Under the pieces are notes generated by a model, which ran no database searches, was not told the origin of the DNA, and worked only from the letters and a program-made list of their open reading frames with translations. A stretch of DNA of 64,000 nt, from positions 196,456,143-196,520,142 of the forward strand of contig NC_071387.1 in NCBI RefSeq assembly GCF_022682495.2, given 5' to 3'. Shown here piece by piece: positions 12,180 through 22,586 of this stretch. Position numbers and translations under genes: made by a program. Each line of letters begins with the position of its first letter. Within the stretch, counting starts at the first letter, position 1. This DNA comes from Desmodus rotundus (Eukaryota; Chordata; Mammalia; Chiroptera; Phyllostomidae).

Positions 12180-12600
12180 TATTTTAGAAATATTTTATTG
12201 TCGTTCTGTTACTGTGGTCCCGGTTTTTCTCCCTTTGCCTTCCTCTGCCCAGTGCAACCCACGCTCCCACAGTCAGCCCCCACACTGCTGTCCACCTCGG
12301 CGGGTCATTCGTACACGTTCTTTGTCTAGTCCCTTCCCCTGCTGTCCACCGTTAGCCCTCTCCTCCTCCTCTTTGGCCGCTGTCGGACTGCTCCATGTTC
12401 CGTACCTCTGGTTCTACCGTGCTCGTTAGTTTGTTTTTGCTCATTAGGCTCCTCTTATAGGTGAGATCATATGGTATTTTTTTTCATCGACTGGCTTATT
12501 TCACTTAGCAAAATATTCTCCAGTTCCATTCGTGCTGTCGCAAAAGGCAGGGCTTCCTTCTTTTTCTGTTGTGTAGTATTCCATTGTGTATCATGAGTGA

Positions 12601-12790
12601 CCAGTGCGCGGCCTATGGGCTTCCTGTGGACCAAGATGGCTATGAATGCGGCCCAACACAAAATCACAAATTTACTTAAAACATTATGAGATTTTTTTGT
12701 TTTTGTTAGTGTTTGTGTATTTAATGTGTGGCCCAAGACAACTCTTCTTCTTCCACTTTGGCCCAGAGACACCAAAAGGTTGGACACCCT
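12601..12790 (-). mobile_element. hAT-like MITE copy 2, inserted in L1 ORF2
   Basis: Read on the minus strand it begins near 12790 with GGGTGTCCAACCTTTTGG and runs through gagttgtcttgggccacac and aaaaatctcataatgtttta to a decayed GCGGCC-rich end near 12605. It splits the L1 ORF2 codons for the KLWYIY segment from those for LPFATARMELE, which are adjacent in intact L1. The insertion is therefore younger than the L1. Any 8-bp target duplication is too degraded to call. Confidence 0.75.
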
Positions 12791-15526
12791 TAGACTGTAA
12801 ATGTACCACAGTTTTTTGATCCACTTATTCACTGATGGGCAAGTAGGCTGTTTCAAGCACCTGGCTATTATAAATAACACTGCTATGAACATTGGGGTGC
12901 ATAGGTTCTTTTGAATTACTGTTTCAGCATTCATGGGGTATAATCCCAGCAGTGGGATTGCCAGGTCAAAAGGCAGTTCCATCTTTAGTTCTTTGAGGAA
13001 ATTCCATATTATTTTCCATAGTGTCTGCACCAGTCTGCATTCTCACAAACACTGCACTAGGGTTCCCTTTTCTCCACAACCTCGCAAGCTCTTGTTTGTT
13101 GATTTGTTTATGATGGCCATTCTAATCGGTGTGAGGTGGTATCTCATTGTAGTTTTCATTTACATCTCTCTGACGGCTAGTGATGTTGAGCATCCTTTCA
13201 TATGCCTATGGGGCCTCTGTGTGTCTTCCTTAGAGAAGTGTCTATTCAGGTCCTTTGCCCATTTTTTAATTGGTTTTTTTGTCTTCCTGGTGTTGAGTCA
13301 TATGAGTTCTTTATATATTTTGGAGATCAAACCCTTGTCCAAGGTATCATTGGCAAAAATGTTTTCCCATATGATGGGATCTCTTTTAATTTTGATGATG
13401 TTCTTCAGCCATGCAGAAGCTGTTTAGTTTGATAAGTGTCATTTCTTTATTTTTTTTTCTTTATCTCCATTGCCCTAAGAGTTGTATTGGTGAAAATATT
13501 GCTGTGTGGGATATCTGAAATTTTGCTGCCTATGTTTTCTTCTAGGACTTTTATGGTGTCATAACTTACATTTAAGTCTTTTATCCATCTTGGGTTCATT
13601 CGGGCGTATGGTGTTGGTGGTTAAGTTTCTTTCTTTCTTTTTTTTTTTTTTGTTTTGCATGTACCTGGCCAGATCTCTGACAGTATTTATTGAAGAGGCT
13701 TTTTTTACTCCATTTTATGCTCCCACCTCCTTTTTTAAATATTAATTTAGCATTGAGTCATGTGTTTATTTTGGGGTTCCCTATTCTGTTCCATTGATCC
13801 ATGTGCCTGTTCTTGTGCCAGTACCTGACTCTGTTGATTGCAGTGTAGTGTAGTTTGATATCAGGTGTTGTGATCCCTTCTAGTTTGTTCATCGTTTTCA
13901 AGTTTTCTGAGGCTACTCAGGGTTGTTTATGGTTTCATATACATTTTTGAAATATTTATTCTAGATCTGTGAAATATATCATTGGTATTTTGATAGGGAT
14001 TGAATCTATAGATTGCTTTGTGTAGTATGGACATTTTAATGATGTTAATTCTTCCAACCCATGAACACAATATATGTTTCCATTTATTTGTGTCTTCCTT
14101 AATTTCTTTCTTCAGTGTTCTGTAGTTCTCCAAGTACAGGTCTTTTACTTCCTTGGTTAAGTTTATTCCTCTTGGTTAACTTTATTTTTTTTGTTGTTAT
14201 AGTAAATAGGATTTTTTCCCCTAATTTCTGTCTCTGATATTTCATTGTTGGTGTACAAAAATGCCTTTGACCTGAATATTGACTTTGTATCTCACTATTT
14301 TACCAAATTCACTTACTATGTTAAGTAGTTGTTTTGTGGAGCCTTTAGGGTTTTTTATGTACACTATCATGTCATCTGCAAATAATAACAGTTTTACTTC
14401 CTCCTTTTCAGTGCATATGCCCTTCATTTCTTTTTCTTGTCTGATCATTGTGGCTAGAACTTCCAATACTATGTTGAATAAAAGTGGTAAAAACAGACAT
14501 CCTTATCTTGTTCCTGATCTTAAGGGGAAACTTTTTAGACTTGCCGATTAAGTATGATATTGGCTCTAAGTTTCCCGTATGTGGCCTTTATTATGTTGAG
14601 GTATGCTCCCTCCACTCCCACTTTGTTGAGCATTTTTATCATAAGTGGGTGCTGTACCTTATCAAATGCTTTTTCCACATCTATTGATATGATAATGTGA
14701 TTTTTGTCATTTATTTTGTTTACATGATGTATTACGTTTATTGACTTGTGAATGTTGTGCCATCCTTGCATCCCTGGAATGAATCCCATTTGATCATGGT
14801 GTATGATGTTTTTAATGTATTGCTGGATGCGGTTTGCAAATATTTTGTTGAGGATTTTAGCGTCTATGTTCACCAGAGATATTGGCCTGTCGTTTTCTTA
14901 CTTTGTTGTGCCTTTACCTGGTTTTGGAATTAGGACAATACTGGCCTTGTAGAAAGCATTTGGAGTCTTCCTTCTTCTTGAATATTTAGGAATAGTCTGA
15001 GAGGGGTAGGGGTTATCTCTTCATTAAATATTTTGTAAAATTCACCTGTGACGTCATCCAGTCTGAGGTTTTTATGTAGTGTGAATTTCTTGAATACTGT
15101 TTCAATTTCACTAGTTGTTATCAGTCTATTTAGGTTTTCTGTTTCTTCCTGATTCAGTTTTGGAAACTCGTATGTTTCTAGAAATTTGTCCACTTTGCCC
15201 AGGTCATCTGATTTCCTGGCATATATAGTTGTTTGTAGTAATTTCACACAGTCCTTTGTACTTCTGTGATATCAGTGTAACTTACTGTCTTCTGTCTTTC
15301 ATTTCTGATTTTATTTATTTGGGTCCTGTCTTTTTTTTTTTTTCTCTGGTGAATCTGGTTAAAGCCTTCTCAGTTTTGTTTATCTTTTCAAAGAACCAAT
15401 CCCTGGATTTATTGATCCTTTGAATGTTTTTTTTTTGTCTTTATGTCATTTAATTTTTTACTGATCTTGATTATTTCCTTCCTTCTACTCTCTATGGGCT
15501 TTGTTTGTTGTTGTTCCTGTAGCTCA

Positions 15527-15738
15527 GAGGTGTCAAACTTATTTTCATCAGAGACCACACCAGCCTCATGGTTGCCTTCAAAGGGCCTAATGTAATTTTA
15601 GGACTGTACAAATGTAACTACTCCTTAACAGTTAAGCGAGAGTCTGGTGTTACCACCGGGTAGAAATAAGGTGCTGGGACAGATAAAACAATGTGGAGGG
15701 CCGGATTCAACCCACAGGCCTTGTTTTTGCCACCTGCA
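15527..15738 (+). mobile_element. Second hAT-like MITE family, inserted in L1 ORF2
   Basis: The element starts CAGAGGTGTCAAACTTATTT at about 15527 and ends GTTTTTGCCACCTG at about 15738, with imperfect inverted termini of about 14 bp. The interior (gggcctaatgtaattttagg, tgtaactactccttaacagt, gagggccggattcaaccca) differs from the CAGGGGTGTCC family. It interrupts the L1 text between 'tgttgttcctgtagct' and 'cttgcagatgtaggg', which are adjacent in L1. The hAT-type assignment is inferred from the termini; the duplication is not clean. Confidence 0.7.
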
Positions 15739-15970
15739 CTCTTGCTCTTGCAGATGTAGGGTAAGGATATTTGTTTGAGAATTCTCTGCTTTTTTAAGAT
15801 TAGGCCTGTATTGCTATGAACTTCCCTTTCAGGACTGCCTTTGTTGTGTCCCATAAGTTTTGGGCTGCTGTGTGTTCATTTTCATTTGTTTCCAGAAACT
15901 TTTTGATTTCCTCCTTGATTTCATTAATAACCCATTCATTATTTAATAGCACATTATTCAGTCTCCATGT

Positions 15971-16245
15971 ATCTACTGTGTTCTACATTTCAGATATTGT
16001 GTTCTCCATTTCCTCCTGGCTGTTATTGACAGTTCTATGTCCTTTTCGATGCTGGTGTAGTTTTCAATAAGTTCCTTGTAGCTTCCATGGAGTTCCTTGT
16101 AGTTTGCGCTGAGCTCATTGAGCATCCTTCTAACCATAATTTTGAACTCAATGTATGATAGTTTGTGTGCCTCCATTTTATTTAACACTCTTTCCAAGGG
16201 TTCCTCCTTTCCTTTCGATTGGGGTTTGTTTCTTTGTCTCCCCAT
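15971..16245 (-). pseudogene. L1 ORF1 N-terminal remnant
   Basis: The minus-strand frame opens MGRQRNKPQSKGKEEPLERV and continues with NKMEAHKLSYIEFKIMVRRM, a recognisable L1 ORF1p N-terminus followed by the coiled-coil start (residues about 45-80, NYKELHGSYKELIENY). ORF1p is the RNA-binding trimer of the L1 particle. About 80-90 of some 330 residues remain. The coiled coil is cut off, and RRM and C-terminal domains are missing because the sequence passes directly into ORF2 near 15970. Confidence 0.85.
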
Positions 16246-16589
16246 TTTAGGTGACTCTTCTTGTTTATTTCTGCATGTTAGATTTATCTGCTTTGACTCC
16301 CTGTCTTCATGAAATGACCTTCTGTGGTGGGAGACCTGTGGAATTCAGTGGTGCAGTCTCCTTGAACTCCTGAGCTGGATGCTCTTGGGATGCCCTTCAT
16401 GCCATTTATATGGTCTCTCTGGTTTTAATTGGGTTTTAGTTGCTGTTGGATCATCCTTTGGTGGATCCTTCCTTCCCGCTGGCTGACTGAAGTCACACCA
16501 CCCACCACGTCTTATATGCTGTTGTGCAGGTGCTGCCAGGACAAAACCAAACAACCCAAGAAACAAACCCACATCCACAAAAATAACCT
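16246..16589 (-). promoter_or_regulatory. L1 5' UTR segment next to ORF1
   Basis: Untranslated L1 sequence immediately upstream of the ORF1 start on the minus strand. Similar text upstream of an ORF1 start occurs at 36.0 kb. No reading frame is kept. Confidence 0.6.
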
Positions 16590-17556
16590 CCACCACCTAC
16601 CACACTATCAATAACAAATGAGCAAATATTAATGAAGGTGTAAAAAGATTGGGACAGCTATAAGAAAGAAAAAATGAATAAGTGATGACTAACTGCAAGA
16701 AAAATGATTTTGAGAGGGGTTGAGGGAGGAGAAATAATAAGGACAAAGAATAGAAATAAGGCAAAGAAAGAAAAAAAAAGTTACATTATAAATATAAAAG
16801 GGAGGAAACAAGGCAGAATGGAGTAAGAAATGGGAAGTGTAGAGTATTATTTTAAACAAAATTTTTTTAAATATAGTGAAAAATATAGGAACTAAATTGG
16901 AGGAAAAGATCCACCACAGCAATACCAAGAACAAATGTGCAAAGATTAATATAAAATGAGGATAAGAAGGAAAAGAAAAGAAAGAGAAGCTTATGAAATG
17001 CCTAGAGAAAAGAAAAGTGATTTTGAGAGGTAGAAAGAGAAGGAGTACTAAAAGTGAGGAATGAAATCAGGCTAAGACAGGGAAAAGTTAAAATTTAAAA
17101 TGAAAAGGAAACAAATAAATAAAGGGCAAGAAGAAGCAAAATGGACTAGGAAAAGGGGATGGCAAAATTTGAAATTTGAAATACAAAAATAGTGAGGATC
17201 TAGAAATAAAATTGAAGAAATGCAACAACCACCACCATATCAACAACAACGAAGCAAAGACTGATTAAGGTGGATAGAGGATAAGGGTATTTTAAGAATG
17301 AGGGGAAGAATGTAAGATGACTAATGACAAGAAAAATGGCTTTTAGAGTCTGAAAGGGGGAGAAATAGCAAGAATGTGGAATAGAAACAAGTCACAGAAG
17401 AGAAAAAAAATAAAATTTAAAACAAAAATAAGAAGAGGAAGGAAGAAGGTAAAATGAAATAAGAGGAGAGAGGAGCAAAATAAGAGATTTGAGATAAACT
17501 AAAATATAAAAACTAGTGAAATAATCGGCACAAAGTTGAAGGAAAAGAAATTAATG
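16590..17556 (-). repeat. Three diverged tandem units in the L1 5' region
   Basis: Three consecutive units share one order of landmarks. Unit 1 is 16590-16910, unit 2 is 16911-17221, unit 3 is 17222-17556 (321, 311 and about 335 bp). Each starts with a CCACCAC-type block, then 'caa(a)g..ttaat', an A/G-rich part with 'gattttgagag' or 'gcttttagagt', then an 'aaaatgga/aaatgaaat' block and 'aatagtgaa...ggaactaaattg'-type ending (bgaagg/aggaaaag). The plus strand is strongly purine-rich, so the L1 sense strand is pyrimidine-rich. Tandem monomers form the promoters of rodent L1s (established); that these units act in the same way is inference. Confidence 0.7.
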
Positions 17557-19248
17557 TTAAAAAGCTATGCAGGAGAGGAAATGATGCAAATTGTAAAGAA
17601 GACTGGTGGAACTGGTCTCAGTAGAATCCAATGTTTACCACTGTTTTCTCTTTCTGGATCTGCCCCTGGTGATGTCAGATGGTGTCCTGGTGTGGCCGTA
17701 GGCAACTTGTTAGAGATCACAAGTGATCCATAATCGGTGCCTGTCTCCTTCAGATCTGGCTGGTCCCCACTGGTCTGCACTGCAGCTTTCCATCAGCCCA
17801 GGGCTCAGGCATGGTTCATTAAATGACCTGAGAAGACTGCCACTACCTTTTCCACCTGCTTCCAGAGTGGGCCTGTGGTGTGATCAGGCAGGTGGATACC
17901 CTCTGTCACCTCTGTGGGGCACTGTTCTGCCTTCTGGGAATATGGTAGGAGTGTTTCCCCGCCCACTTACCACAAGTCTTAGAATGTCCCAGATTTGTTC
18001 CAGTGATGTATGGTTTCTGATGAATTAGTTGTTCATTTCCTGTGAGGGGCCAATCTGTGCAAAAGATGCAGCTCCTTCCTGCTTGGGGCAGACAGCAGCT
18101 CTGTCTAGGCACCAAGGCCAGGCAGAGCACTGAACACCCCTTGTTGCACTTGTCTCTAATCTCTCTGCGCTGCTGGTTTCAGAGAATCAGGCCTGATGAA
18201 CAGAGTAGCTCACAGTGTCTGGTAAAGGGCCCTTTCAGAGTTTTTATTCTTTCCGCTGTGTACTGTGCCCTGCAGGGGGCTCCTGAGCTTGGCCTCACTG
18301 ATCTGTAGAGTTTATAATCCCAGGAGTAGGGGTTGGGCTCACCTGTCTGTGAGGGGACCTGCCTGGCTGTAGCAAACCTCAGGTGTTCAGCTCCTGGCCG
18401 CCCAGTCCCCACCCTGCCACTCTCTCACTGGAGACTGGAGCCTGAACTCTCCATTCTGCACAGTCCCCTGCTGGCCAGGCATGCTGGGTCGGGTCCCACA
18501 CAGTCCTTTCAGTGTGACTCTATGCCTCTGAGTTCGTTGTTTGCAGAGCCATTCTGCACATGCATACAGCTGGTCCCCGCCGCCTTGAATCTCGCCTCAG
18601 TTCATTTTTCAAAAGAGATGGGTGTAGCCCCCAAACTGCAGCACCGAGCCCTGGGGGACCTATTCTCCAAACGTTCCTCCTACCCAAAAATCACTAGGCC
18701 TCTCTTGGTCAGGTCTGGTCACTGCCTGTCGGAACCTCCAACAGTTTTAAAGGTTCTTGCTGGATCTTTCCTGAATGGCATGGGGAAGTGTTCTGCAAGG
18801 ATATAACTCGGGGCTGTGGTGGGGTGCTCTCGCGACTTCCCCAGTGATTCTCAGCCTTGGGAGCGCCTGCTCCTGCCACACTGTGTCTGCAACCAGCACA
18901 TCCTCAGCCATCTCTCTCCTCCTCCCAGAGCTCACAGCCCTTGAGCCCATCTGCAGCTGTGCTGAATCTACACAGCCAGAAATGCCAGGTGGGCCGCAAC
19001 GATGGCAGTTGCTCCACTAGGAGAGCCCAGGCCACCCACTCCCGAGTTCCCTGCAGCTGGGCTGGCTTTTTCCCACTCACATACACTCCCCACACTCTTG
19101 TCTGTGTATGCACTCACACAAACACTCTCTCACTCACTCTCTGCTGGATTTTTGAGTTGGTTGCTCCGTGGCTTACCTATAAAATGGGTCTGGGTCTAGG
19201 AGCAAGTGGATGGAGCTTCCAGCTACTCCAGAGCCATCTTGAATCCTC
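17557..19248 (-). promoter_or_regulatory. GC-richer distal L1 5' UTR
   Basis: About 1.7 kb of sequence richer in G+C and CpG than anything else in the window, lying between the tandem units and the L1 5' terminus. It contains many overlapping short frames on both strands (for example 18333-18806 and 18857-19267), none with a recognisable domain, and these are treated as composition effects. Its place upstream of ORF1 and its terminus with a YY1-type motif support L1 5' UTR. An unrelated insertion inside it cannot be excluded. Confidence 0.6.
19233..19241 (-). promoter_or_regulatory. YY1-type motif at the L1 5' end
   Basis: The minus strand reads CAAGATGGC within the first 20 bases or so of the L1. 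Human L1 has a YY1 site of the same core (CAAGATGGCCG-type) near its 5' end that directs the start position of transcription (established). The position matches; binding is not shown. Confidence 0.5.
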
Positions 19249-19614
19249 CAAATCATTACATTCATAAAGCTAACTATCATTCTGTTAGGTAACATTTGGG
19301 ATATTATTGTATAGATGCCATTTTAAAAAATAAATTTATGTATGAACTCATAAAATTATCTCAACAAGCCAAATTTATTGACCAGGAATCTGTCAAGTAC
19401 CAGTAAATGAGGTCAAGGTTATGCACATAGAAAGTGACAGAGTTGGAATTGATTACTCCCAGCAAGTTACTTTGCAAGGCAGGGTTATTGCTATCAGTTT
19501 AGAGGAACCATGAAAGCATGGCTATTTTCCTTGATAACAATATTTTAAACACAATTTACTACTTTCAAGAGAATCTTAGTTAAATAACAAAAAGTCACTA
19601 ATTCTAATAGTATC
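19249..19614. other. Unassigned flank
   Basis: AT-rich sequence between the L1 5' end and the next SINE; nothing recognised. Confidence 0.4.
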
Positions 19615-19839
19615 TGTGCATTTTTTAAAAAGGTTTTATTTATTTTTAGACAGGGGTGAAGGGAGGGAGAAAGAGTGGGAGAGAAATATCAATGTGACTC
19701 TCACATGTTCCCTACTGGGAACCTGGCCCACAACCCAGGCATGTGCCCTGACTAGGAATCAAACTGGGGACCCTTTGCTCCATCCACTGAGCTCCATCCA
19801 CTGAGCCACACCATCTAGGGCTCCTTGTACATTTTTTAA
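19615..19839 (-). mobile_element. VES-type SINE, minus strand
   Basis: The body is about 19629-19822. On the minus strand it starts gccctagatggtgtggctcagtgg, with the SINE middle and a T-rich tail signature on the plus strand. The target duplication is TGTGCATTTTTTAA (19615-19628) and TGTACATTTTTTAA (19826-19839), one mismatch. A 14-bp direct duplication (ctccatccactgag) lies inside the head at 19778-19806, a copy-specific change next to the A box. Confidence 0.9.
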
Positions 19840-20149
19840 TCCCCAAAACACACTCATTCCCTGTCAGTTTGGCTTTTTATTTTTAGGTTAATAATTGTAA
19901 CTTTCCTTGTATTTACTAAGAGTTTAAATGCTTTTAACCCTTAGTATGCAAAATATATATGCATTCAAATAATTCTATTACAAATTACTTTAGAAATCTG
20001 ACAAAGGCCAAATAGTTGAGAACTGTTTTCAATTATAAGGTGACATTTCATGGAACAATGTGTGCACCATCTGTTCTCACCTCAATTTTAACATAATCTT
20101 AAATATTTACGTGCCCAGTAAGAGTTTTTCAACAGTACTGAAAATGAAA
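19840..20149. other. Unassigned AT-rich stretch
   Basis: Nothing recognised. Confidence 0.4.
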
Positions 20150-20465
20150 TGAGCAGAATTAAGGGGAACAATAAATCAACAACAATGGATGAAGATTTTT
20201 AAAACACTCCTTTCAGTAATGAATAAAGCTGATGATAAACTGATTTCAGAATGGACATTGTGTCTCTAGTATAGACTGACTTGCACCATGACAGCCCAGC
20301 TGCAAAGCCAAATAGCAAGACTCATTAAACTTTAAAGACCTGAAATATAGCAGAGTCTGTGCTCTGATCACAATTTAGTTTGGCTGCATATAAATAATTA
20401 TAATTAGTTAGCAATTATTTAAATATTTGGAATTGAACAACCTTCATATATAAGACATGAATCAA

Positions 20466-20699
20466 AAATAAATCACCTGATTTGGCCGGTGTGGCTCAGT
20501 GGATTGAGTGCCGGCATGAGAACCAAAGGGTCACTGGTTTGATTCCCAGTCAGGGCACATGCCTGAGTTCAGGCCAGGTCTCCAGAAGGGGGCGCTCAAG
20601 AGGCAACCACACGTTGGTGTTTCTCTCCTTCTCTTTCTCTCCCCTCCCCCTCTCTAAAAATAAAATAAATAAAATCTTAAAAAAAAATAAAACACCTGA
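20466..20699 (+). mobile_element. VES-type SINE, plus strand
   Basis: The body begins near 20481 (tttggccggtgtggctcagtgg), with A box TGGCTCAGTGG, B box GGTTTGATTCC and 'cagggcacatgcctgag', and ends in (AAATAA)n near 20687. The duplication is AAATAAATCACCTGA at 20466-20480 and ATAAAACACCTGA at about 20687-20699. It lies inside the old L1 relic and is younger than it. Confidence 0.9.
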
Positions 20700-20719
20700 A
20701 AAGTATAAAATATTTCAAG

Positions 20720-20815
20720 ATGAGTGGGGATGGCTGCAGTGGGGGAAGTGGGGGAAGTGGTGGTGGGGAAATGGAGACAACTATACTTGAACAATAAAAA
20801 AAAGTTTTAAAAATG
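20720..20815 (+). mobile_element. Short L1 3' end fragment
   Basis: The text gggaaatggagacaactata then cttgaacaataaaa equals the last part of the bat L1 3' UTR seen at 34.4 kb. It is truncated to under 100 bp and preceded by a G-rich part (gtgggggaagtgggggaagt). It interrupts the old L1. Confidence 0.75.
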
Positions 20816-20979
20816 AAATCTATCTGAATTTTTGAAACAAAAAAATTTTACCACAAATTTTTTGTTGGGAAAAGAAAATATTTAAAACAATGATAGAAAT
20901 TTCTACATTAAGAAAGTTTTTAGAAAAGCAATTAGAACCCTAGTAAATATAGGGTGAGGAACAATTGGTAACCTAAAAA

Positions 20980-21420
20980 TAAAAAAAGCCAAAATGAGAG
21001 GCAACAAGCATTTATTTGAGATAAAAAGAAATGTAATTCTGTATGCACAGTTTCATTCCAATAATGTCCCAATTACAGGGTGAAGGCAAGTGATTTTTAT
21101 AAGAAAGGGAAGGGAATACAAAAAGAAAAAGATTTCTGGTGCTAACACGCTGTTACTACACTTTAGCAATGTGGCTGATTACTGAATTTGTCCTCAGAAA
21201 GAATCTATAATCATCAGTCTTTGTGTTTGGGATGTCCGCTTTTCCTCTTGGTTTTACAAGCAGTTATTTGTAAGACAATGTTGCTAGGAACCAGTCCAAA
21301 GGTTATGTCTCTTGTTCAAAGATTCCAAAGTTTCAAGGAGCAGGACTAGCAAGGCGGCCCCTCTGGTGTGACTGCTTTAATTCCATTCTAAAAGGCTCTG
21401 TTTCCGTCATTTATTTTTTT
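20980..21420. other. Unrecognised insert within the old L1
   Basis: L1 landmarks stop near 20970 and resume near 21430. The sequence between does not match L1 and I do not recognise it. It may be an LTR or unique sequence. Confidence 0.3.
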
Positions 21421-22364
21421 TATTGTTGTGATAAAAAGCAGTCATGAGTGAAATAGAAAAGGGGGGAAGATTATTTTTAAAAAACGAAGACAAAGGCAAA
21501 TGGTAATTATTTGGAAAGGTAAATAAAGTCAGTGATTTTTTTACTATCACACTACTAGATAAACAAACAGATACACACAGATTATCATAAGGAGAAGGCA
21601 TTTCTTACACATTCTTCAGACATTGAAAGGAGAATATTGGGAATTTAGGAACAACTTTTAATTCAATAAAATGTTTAACTTTAATGAATAAATTTTAAAA
21701 ATTTGAGAAAATTTCAGAAACTTTAGAAAAACAGTGTACAAAAACTAATGCAAATATAGAATACCTGATTAAACTTATATCTTTTAAATATATTTAAGTT
21801 TTTAACCATAAACATTCCCCACAAGGAAAATATTGAATGTGCTAAAATGGCTTGACAGATAATTCTAAGTGAGAAGAGAATATCTACCAGCTCATTTCTG
21901 AGGCCAGTATATCTCTGACATAGATGTTATAAGAAGAATAGTACAGACCAATATTGCTTTTGAACATAGATACAAAAATCCTTAACATTAACATCATAGA
22001 TGACAATATATAACAGTAAAGTTGATTTTATAATCACGAATGCCATATTTTTTCAATATTGATAAGCAATATGATTCATCATATTAAAAGAATAGAGAAA
22101 ATAACTCATTAGGTTATTTCCAAAGGTGCAAAGAAAGAATTTGCAATAATCAAAACCTATTTATAATTAAAAACATAAATCCACTAGAAAGTGAACACCT
22201 TTCAATTGGATAACAGTCACTTGTGAAAAACTAGAGATAATACCACATTTAAAGGTGAAAGACTGAACATTTTCACTCAGAGATTTGCAAAAATAGTCTC
22301 ACTCTAATTATCCCCAAACCATATAATGATATTTGTATAAAAAAATGAAAGAAATAAAAATATG

Positions 22365-22586
22365 TACTGTATTTCTCAGACTATAAGACCCACTTCCCCC
22401 CCACCAAATTTGGGAGGGAAATGGGGGTGCTTCTTATGGTCTGAATGTAGCTTACCTGGCTTGCTACAGGACTTCTGCTTTAAAGGATGTTATTAAATAT
22501 TTTACCACATTTTTTGCTTCAAAAATTTTTTTGCTGTTTTCCTCTTCTAAACCCTAAGTGCATCTTATGGTCCTAAAAGCATGGTA
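22365..22586. mobile_element. TA-flanked TIR DNA transposon, non-autonomous
   Basis: Between TA at 22365-22366 and TA at 22585-22586 lies a 222-bp unit. The left end reads TACTGTATTTCTCAGACTAT and continues AAGACCCAC. The reverse complement of the right end reads TACCATGCTTTTAGGACCAT and continues AAGATGCAC. Subterminal 'cttatggtctgaatgtagct' matches a repeat widely present in amniotes with 'actataagacgcac' ends (recall). It breaks the old L1, so it is younger. The superfamily is not settled; TA duplication suggests Tc1/mariner type. Confidence 0.7.

Larger units (their letters stand above)
12467..15970 (-). pseudogene. L1 ORF2 (reverse transcriptase) pseudogene
   Basis: ORF2p supplies the endonuclease and reverse transcriptase for L1 and for SINEs. 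Minus-strand pieces in order are: 15247-14930 (...NQEETENLNRLI...), 14873-14535 ([20 protein letters not shown], then the [11 protein letters not shown] motif), 14466-14242 (RQEKEMKGI and the catalytic [12 protein letters not shown]), 14133-13927 ([26 protein letters not shown]), and the C-terminal part at 13030-12467 ([19 protein letters not shown], then after the hAT insertion LPFATARMELENILLSEI). The RT FADD motif is intact in sequence but stops and frameshifts separate the blocks. The N-terminal endonuclease is absent. Clearly a dead copy. Confidence 0.9.
12180..19248 (-). mobile_element. Large L1 retrotransposon, internally deleted, minus strand
   Basis: Order on the minus strand: 5' terminus near 19248, about 3 kb of 5' region, start of ORF1 (16245), an internal junction near 15970, ORF2 from roughly residue 290 of a usual 1,275 to its C-terminus near 12465, and a 3' UTR to about 12180. 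The span is about 7.07 kb including two hAT-like insertions (12.6 and 15.5 kb). Most of ORF1 and the endonuclease part of ORF2 are missing. Both frames are broken, so it cannot move. I could not find a convincing target duplication. That all parts belong to one insertion is inferred from continuous order and orientation. Confidence 0.85.

Noticed and set aside
12933..13427. 164-codon plus-strand open frame with hydrophobic stretches
   Set aside because: It is the antisense of L1 ORF2. The Phe/Leu-rich look comes from reading the A-rich L1 sense strand backwards.
16590..17556. Satellite DNA or simple sequence as an explanation for the A/G-rich tract
   Set aside because: The long units keep ordered landmarks and sit in place within an L1, so tandem L1 5' units fit better.
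18333..18806. 157-codon plus-strand open frame in a GC-rich region
   Set aside because: It lies in the L1 5' region with many overlapping frames on both strands, has no recognisable domain, and the composition alone explains it.
19249..19300. Target duplication of the large L1
   Set aside because: No convincing match between the 12.17-kb and 19.25-kb flanks could be found by eye.
20481..20560. Possible tRNA gene (A and B boxes)
   Set aside because: The boxes belong to a SINE head: no cloverleaf with acceptor stem, and a SINE tail and target duplication are present. The same holds for the other SINE copies.
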